Both the position numbers and the translations under genes were made by a program. DNA of 36,501 nucleotides from Limnofasciculus baicalensis BBK-W-15 (GTDB lineage Bacteria > Cyanobacteriota > Cyanobacteriia > Cyanobacteriales > Coleofasciculaceae). This document shows positions 32,804 through 36,501 of the stretch, piece by piece. The stretch covers positions 1 to 36,501 of the forward strand of contig NZ_JAMZMM010000015.1 in the NCBI RefSeq assembly GCF_024178385.1, read 5' to 3'. The notes below the pieces were generated by a model that saw only the letters and a program-made list of their open reading frames with translations, had not been told where the DNA came from and ran no database searches. Positions within the stretch are counted from its first letter, which is position 1, and each line of letters opens with the position of its first letter.

Positions 32804-34330
32804 ATGAAATTAGCTTACTGGATGTATGCAGGACCAGCACATATTGGCACTCTTCGCGTGGCTAGTTCATTTAAAAACGTCCACGCCATTATGCACGCAC
32901 CTCTAGGCGATGACTATTTTAATGTCATGCGTTCCATGTTAGAACGGGAGCGGAATTACACTCCAGTCACTGCTAGTATTGTAGACCGGAATGTTTTAGC
33001 ACGGGGTTCTCAAGAAAAAGTGGTGGATAATATCACCCGCAAAGATAAGGAAGAACACCCAGATTTAATCGTTTTAACTCCTACTTGTACTTCCAGTATC
33101 TTACAAGAAGATCTGAAAAATTTTGTCGAACGTGCCCAAATTGAAGCCAAGGCAGATGTGATCCTGGCTGATGTGAATCACTATCGGGCAAACGAATTAC
33201 AAGCAGCGGATCGCACTCTGGATCAAATCGTCCAATATTATATAGAGAAAGCCCGTAAAAAAGGTGAATTACCAGAAGGTAAGACGGAAAAACCTTCAGT
33301 GAATATTATCGGGATTTCTACCCTCGGCTTCCACAACCACCACGACTGTACTGAGTTAAAGCGGTTGATGGCAGATTTGGGAATTGAAGTGAACGAAGTT
33401 ATTCCCGAAGGTGCTTCTGTTAATAACCTGAAAAATCTGCCTCGCGCTTGGTTTAACTTAGTGCCCTATCGGGAAATTGGCATGATAAGTGCCCGTTATT
33501 TGGAAGAACAATTCGGAATGCCATTCGTGGATATTACCCCGATGGGTGTGGTGGAAACTGCCCGTTGTATCCGCAAGATGCAGCAGATTATTAATGCCCA
33601 AGGTGGGAATGTTGATTATGAGGAATTCATCCAAAACCAAACCTTATATGTTTCCCAAGCAGCTTGGTTTTCTCGTTCCATTGACTGTCAGAATTTAACT
33701 GGGAAAAAAGCTGTTGTATTTGGAGATAATACTCATGCCGCAGCAATGACAAAGATTCTGGCACGGGAGATGGGAATTCACGTTGTTTTAGCAGGAACTT
33801 ACTGCAAATATGATGCAGATTGGTTCCGGGAACAGGTGAGCGAATACTGCGATGAAGTTCTGATTAGCGATGATAATGGGGCAATTGGCGATGCCATCGC
33901 ACGTATCGAACCTTCTGCTATTTTCGGTACGCAAATGGAACGTCACGTTGGTAAGCGTTTGGATATTCCTTGTGGTGTAATTGCTGCGCCTATTCACATT
34001 CAAAACTTCCCTCTCGGTTATAAGCCATTTATGGGTTATGAAGGGACTAATCAACTTGCCGATTTGGTGTATAATTCCTTTACTTTGGGGATGGAAGATC
34101 ATCTGTTGGAAATATTCGGCGGACATGATACCAAGGAAGTGATTACTAAGGGAATTTCTGCTGGTTCCGACTTGGGTTGGAATAAGGAAGCACAGGGAGA
34201 ATTGAATAAAGTTCCTGGTTTTGTCCGGGGTAAGGTGAAGCGCAATACTGAGAAGTTTGCACGGGAACGTGGTTTTAGTGAAATTACTTTGGAGGTGATG
34301 TATGCGGCGAAGGAATCTGTGGGTGCTTAG
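32804..34330 (+). CDS. chlB: Light-independent protochlorophyllide reductase subunit B
   Basis: 508 residues, the usual ChlB length. With ChlN it forms the catalytic NB protein of dark-operative protochlorophyllide reductase, which reduces ring D of protochlorophyllide to chlorophyllide with electrons from the nitrogenase-like ChlL ATPase. The N-terminus [15 protein letters not shown] and the segment L-G-D36-D-Y-F-N are typical; D36 is the unusual Asp ligand of the NB [4Fe-4S] cluster, the other three coming from ChlN. T-P-T-C95-T-S-S is also conserved. A GGAG lies about ten bases before the ATG. chlL and chlN are not in the window, as is usual in cyanobacteria where chlB is separate. A cloverleaf repeat with a strong final hairpin and T run follows and may end transcription. 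Confidence 0.97.
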   Translation: MKLAYWMYAGPAHIGTLRVASSFKNVHAIMHAPLGDDYFNVMRSMLERERNYTPVTASIVDRNVLARGSQEKVVDNITRKDKEEHPDLIVLTPTCTSSILQEDLKNFVERAQIEAKADVILADVNHYRANELQAADRTLDQIVQYYIEKARKKGELPEGKTEKPSVNIIGISTLGFHNHHDCTELKRLMADLGIEVNEVIPEGASVNNLKNLPRAWFNLVPYREIGMISARYLEEQFGMPFVDITPMGVVETARCIRKMQQIINAQGGNVDYEEFIQNQTLYVSQAAWFSRSIDCQNLTGKKAVVFGDNTHAAAMTKILAREMGIHVVLAGTYCKYDADWFREQVSEYCDEVLISDDNGAIGDAIARIEPSAIFGTQMERHVGKRLDIPCGVIAAPIHIQNFPLGYKPFMGYEGTNQLADLVYNSFTLGMEDHLLEIFGGHDTKEVITKGISAGSDLGWNKEAQGELNKVPGFVRGKVKRNTEKFARERGFSEITLEVMYAAKESVGA

Positions 34331-34408
34331 GTGAAGATTTAAGAGAAACCTTCAGAGATTAAATCTTTCTGTTGGTTTCAATTGAGATATTGTATCCCTT
34401 CGGCATCA

Positions 34409-34527
34409 CCCGACAGAGAATTAATTCTCTGTCTCATAGCTTAAGTCCATTGAAATGGACTGAGAATATTATTCAGTCCTCTTTAGAGGACTTTAGCTGT
34501 GAGACAGTGGTTTTAACCACTGTCGGG
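34409..34527. repeat. Complete cloverleaf hairpin element downstream of chlB
   Basis: The 8-bp ends CCCGACAG (34409-34416) and CTGTCGGG (34520-34527) are inverted. Inside, 34429-34448 pairs with 34488-34507 at 18 of 20 positions. Local hairpins are AGAGAATTAATTCTCT (near 34415-34430), AGTCCATTGAAATGGACT (34444-34461), AGTCCTCTTTAGAGGACT (34475-34492) and a GACAGTGGTT...AACCACTGTC stem (34503-34524), followed by T runs that could terminate chlB transcription. Confidence 0.85.
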
Positions 34528-34553
34528 TTTTTGGTTTTAGTAAGAATAAATTG

Positions 34554-34718
34554 ATGATAATACCAGCAAACTTAGTCATTCAAGATCAAAAGATTACCAA
34601 CTGCATACTTATTTACCAACCTAAAGACGATAAATCAGAATATTTAGCAAAAGCAGGATACATTCCTCAGAATTGGGAAATACTTAAAAGAGATATACTA
34701 GATGCTGTAATACGATGA
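34554..34718 (+). CDS. Small DUF6883-like protein (54 residues)
   Basis: An ATG at 34554 opens a 54-codon frame reading I-I-P-A-N-L-V-I, a middle with P-K-D-D-K-S-E-Y-L-A-K-A-G-Y, and L-K-R-D-I-L-D-A-V-I-R at the end. The order resembles short DUF6883 proteins (start, then D-K-S-x-x-L-x-x-x-G-Y/F, then an L-x-x-x-I/L helix), but this is from memory and the protein is short, so it may be a remnant. Its stop overlaps a further 14-codon ATG frame (34715-34759) by 4 nt, which is perhaps the remnant of a partner gene. It lies in an otherwise empty 440-bp gap between chlB and the toxin gene. Confidence 0.45.
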   Translation: MIIPANLVIQDQKITNCILIYQPKDDKSEYLAKAGYIPQNWEILKRDILDAVIR

Positions 34719-34769
34719 TTGGTTTGCGAGAAAGAGTACAAAAAGCACTAAATTCTTAGAAGAGGTAAG

Positions 34770-35030
34770 CTAATTGCGATATACCTCACGGCGATGACCC
34801 ACTTTGACAATTAGAACAATAAGCTGTTCATCAAGAATCTCGTAAACGATGCGGTAATTTTTCACACGCAATCGGTAGGTATTGTCCTCACCTTTCATTT
34901 TGGTGACACCATCAGGTCGGGGTTTTTGAGCTAATGCTGCAAGTGTAGCAAGCACCTGTATCTGAGTCTCTGAAGGCAGCTTTTTGATCTGGCGAGTGGC
35001 TAGGGAGGAAATTTCGATAGTGTAGTTCAC
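34770..35030 (-). CDS. RelE/ParE family toxin
   Basis: 86 residues with the RelE/ParE superfamily pattern: Y-T-I-E-I-S-S-L-A at the start, K-K-L-P helix, then the beta-sheet part K-M-K-G, Y-R-L-R-V-K-N-Y-R-I-V-Y and V-K-V-G-H-R-R-E-V-Y-R. RelE members cleave mRNA in the ribosome while ParE members inhibit gyrase; the basic Arg/His cluster at the end favours the RelE mode but does not settle it. The start overlaps the antitoxin stop by 4 nt on the minus strand, so the pair is cotranscribed. Confidence 0.88.
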   Translation of the reverse strand: MNYTIEISSLATRQIKKLPSETQIQVLATLAALAQKPRPDGVTKMKGEDNTYRLRVKNYRIVYEILDEQLIVLIVKVGHRREVYRN

Positions 35031-35239
35031 AACCCCAATTCCTGTGTGAGTTGTTCCAGAGAAATTGTGCGGTTGTTTTGGAGGTCTTCTCTGGCTAATT
35101 TTAGGTCTTCTATGTCTTGCTGTTCTTCCAGTTCATTGAGGTGTTTTTCAATCAGGTAATGGAGGTAGTTTAGAGCTTCTTGAAGAAGAGGCTCTGGGGC
35201 TTGTTCGATTGTTTGCAGGAGTTGCTCTTTGATAGTCAT
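35027..35239 (-). CDS. Antitoxin of the RelE/ParE pair
   Basis: 70 residues, almost wholly helical and acidic: K-E-Q-L-L-Q-T-I-E-Q-A-P-E-P-L, then L-N-Y-L-H-Y-L and a charged tail L-A-R-E-D-L-Q-N-N-R-T-I-S-L-E-Q-L-T. The pattern is that of DUF2281/RelB-like antitoxins that sit before RelE-type toxins in cyanobacteria. The first gene of a two-gene operon, overlapping the toxin start by 4 nt. Autoregulation is likely from the family; no operator is visible. The 200-bp region to the next gene (35240-35442) has a HIP1 site and no gene. Confidence 0.78.
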   Translation of the reverse strand: MTIKEQLLQTIEQAPEPLLQEALNYLHYLIEKHLNELEEQQDIEDLKLAREDLQNNRTISLEQLTQELGL

Positions 35240-35442
35240 GGCAGTCTTCTAGCCTTACTTTGCCAAATCCGATGATCTAATCTTTATGGTAACAAAGTTT
35301 TGCAGAAATTTGTCCATGAGCCAGGGCTTGGAGATTCCGCAGTATAAAATAGACTTTGACTAACATTTTGTAATTGCGATCGCATTTTTTGCCTGCTTTT
35401 TAAAACAAAAATCTTCATATCCTGATGCTTCACCGAAGCCCA

Positions 35443-36141
35443 TTATGACAAATCATCCGGATTTATCCCCAACAATCTTAACCTTTCCGCCAATATTTCA
35501 GCACGTCTTTCCGCTGAAATAGCCCGCATTTCCGCTGCGGAAATTCGTTCTTCTGGTGTGGAGAATCTTTGCCCATTCTCATCATACCAATACAACCATT
35601 CCCGCGTAATTCCTTGATAAGTTCCTCTTTCCCTACCAATTCCTAATCCTATCTCAGCTAACCAGACTGGATTACCTGATAGTAACTGATATTCATCATC
35701 AATTAATTGATAAACTTCTAAAGGTGGTTGGCGGCGGCGACGGGGATTGTAGATTATATAATATAGTATGCCCAATTCTCGATAATCTTCTTTATTTTTG
35801 GTGTATTCTCCTCGATAGGTTTGAGAAACTACTTCTAACACTAATCGCGGGAGAACTTTCTCTTCCCACAAGACATAACTTAAACGTAAATCTTCATCGA
35901 TAAATCGGTGTACTCCTAGACTCAAAAACCCATCTGGTACTATAGCTGCTTCGTTAGGATTAGCATAAATTCCCATGTCTACGCCAAAATACCAATCCCC
36001 ACGATTAGCCCACAATAGGGCTAATATTGCTTCTAATAAACCAGGAATGAGATGTTGTAGTTGATTATCCACAGGAGTTTCGTCTGAGTCGGGTAATTCT
36101 TCTGATGAAGGTAAGCAATAGAGTAGGTTGTAGTTTAACAT
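35443..36141 (-). CDS. Uma2 family protein with short helical tail
   Basis: 232 residues. The Uma2 domain is of the longer cyanobacterial subtype: E-A-A-I-V-P-D-G-F-L-S-L with the conserved Asp, L-P-R-L-V-L-E-V-V-S with the Glu, E-Y-T-K-N-K-E-D-Y and I-L-Y-Y-I-I-Y-N. The tail (about 195-232) is an Ala/Glu/Arg-rich helix ending in L-G-I-N-P-D-D-L, similar to the coiled-coil Uma2 at 9043 but without its long heptad run. Function is unknown. The ATG is the first in the frame. It is followed upstream by a TPR gene in the same direction, 75 bp away. Confidence 0.85.
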   Translation of the reverse strand: MLNYNLLYCLPSSEELPDSDETPVDNQLQHLIPGLLEAILALLWANRGDWYFGVDMGIYANPNEAAIVPDGFLSLGVHRFIDEDLRLSYVLWEEKVLPRLVLEVVSQTYRGEYTKNKEDYRELGILYYIIYNPRRRRQPPLEVYQLIDDEYQLLSGNPVWLAEIGLGIGRERGTYQGITREWLYWYDENGQRFSTPEERISAAEMRAISAERRAEILAERLRLLGINPDDLS

Positions 36142-36216
36142 GATCTGAATTCTATTTTTAGTTTTTGTCGGAATTAGATTAAATATGTGTAAGGATTAAA
36201 AGATTATTGAAGTTAT

Positions 36217-36501
36217 TTACTTCGCCTTTAATTCTTTGAGTCGCTTAAGGGCATTTTGATACCAATATTCATTACCATCTTTTTTCAACAACTCAGCCGC
36301 TTTCTCAAAATCTGCTATTGCATCTTTTGTATAGCCTAGTGCAGCACGGACATTACCCCTTCCGTAGTAAGCATAGGCATAGTTAGGATTAATCTCAATC
36401 GCTTTATTGTAATCTGCGATCGCACTCTGTTTATCTCCTAAATCAGAGCGGGCTACACCCCGGTTGTGGTAGGCATTGGCATAGTTAGGATTAATCTCAA
36501 T
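36217..36501 (-). CDS. TPR repeat protein, C-terminal fragment (gene leaves the window)
   Basis: Ninety-four codons and a TAA stop (36217-36219) are visible; the 5' part lies outside the window. It encodes tandem TPR units: (I-E-I-N-P-N-Y-A-N-A-Y-H-N-R-G), then (A-I-A-D-Y-N-K-A-I-E-I-N-P-N-Y-A-Y-A-Y), then a partial unit (A-I-A-D-F-E-K-A-A-E-L-L) and a basic C-terminal helix ending K-E-L-K-A-K. TPR solenoids mediate protein contacts. The repeated DNA of neighbouring units is nearly identical (AGTTAGGATTAATCTCAAT twice), which suggests recent unit duplication. The rest of the protein cannot be described. Confidence 0.85.
   Translation of the reverse strand: MEINPNYANAYHNRGVARSDLGDKQSAIADYNKAIEINPNYAYAYYGRGNVRAALGYTKDAIADFEKAAELLKKDGNEYWYQNALKRLKELKAK

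Noticed and set aside
32471-32865. Two plus-strand frames upstream of and into chlB
   Set aside because: They run through palindromic repeats, and the second overlaps the chlB start in another frame; neither resembles a known protein.

Overview
The window is chromosomal DNA of a cyanobacterium, most likely a filamentous one of the Oscillatoriales type; the genus cannot be fixed from sequence alone. Three things point there: more than twenty copies of the HIP1 octamer GCGATCGC, heptanucleotide short tandem repeats and hairpin repeats of cyanobacterial style, and chlB, the dark-operative protochlorophyllide reductase subunit. Accessory genes are dense: six Uma2 (DUF820) genes, three toxin-antitoxin loci or remnants, a DUF29 gene and a STAND ATPase.

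Layout. 1-2.7 kb: on the minus strand, the tRNA adenosine deaminase gene tadA is split by a complete group II intron that carries its own reverse transcriptase/HNH protein. 2.8-4.1 kb: glutaredoxin and a Uma2 gene. 4.3-7.5 kb: a siroheme NAD(P)H nitrite reductase pair, nirB-nirD, with a clear terminator. 7.5-9.9 kb: three minus-strand Uma2 genes, two of them almost identical tandem copies. 10-11.8 kb: a PLP aminotransferase and an unknown membrane-anchored protein. 12.1-13.5 kb: an AbrB-type/PIN toxin-antitoxin pair, then a DUF433-containing antitoxin whose MazF-like toxin is reduced to a stub. 13.5-17.4 kb: Uma2, YjbQ, DUF29, a dynamin/Era-like GTPase and a coiled-coil protein. 17.4-18 kb: a repeat-rich spacer holding a MITE-like element. 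18-23.8 kb: a four-gene cassette (winged-helix protein, AAA+ ATPase, nuclease fusion and a nuclease-dead paralogue of that fusion). 24-26.9 kb: surE and glyS. 27-30.2 kb: a large predicted outer-membrane protein and a small secreted protein. 30.9-32.4 kb: an NB-ARC ATPase with a VMAP-type N-terminus and no WD40 tail. 32.8-34.3 kb: chlB. 34.4-36.5 kb: a cloverleaf repeat element, a DUF6883-like small ORF, a RelE/ParE toxin-antitoxin pair, a sixth Uma2 gene and the C-terminal end of a TPR protein.

How the parts relate. The housekeeping genes (tadA, grxC, nirBD, surE, glyS, chlB) are scattered singly and separated by mobile or repetitive DNA. The best candidate for an undescribed system is the cassette at 17,960-23,805. 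It encodes two full-length paralogues that share N- and C-terminal domains. One keeps a PD-(D/E)XK motif (E254, D280, E292-x-K294), while in the other every one of these residues is replaced. They sit beside an ATPase with Walker A and B motifs and a DNA-binding-like protein. Other points of interest are the in-frame group II intron in tadA, a palindromic repeat translated in frame inside the STAND ATPase, heptamer arrays that supply stop codons, and a 184-bp MITE-like element with apparent 10-bp target duplications.
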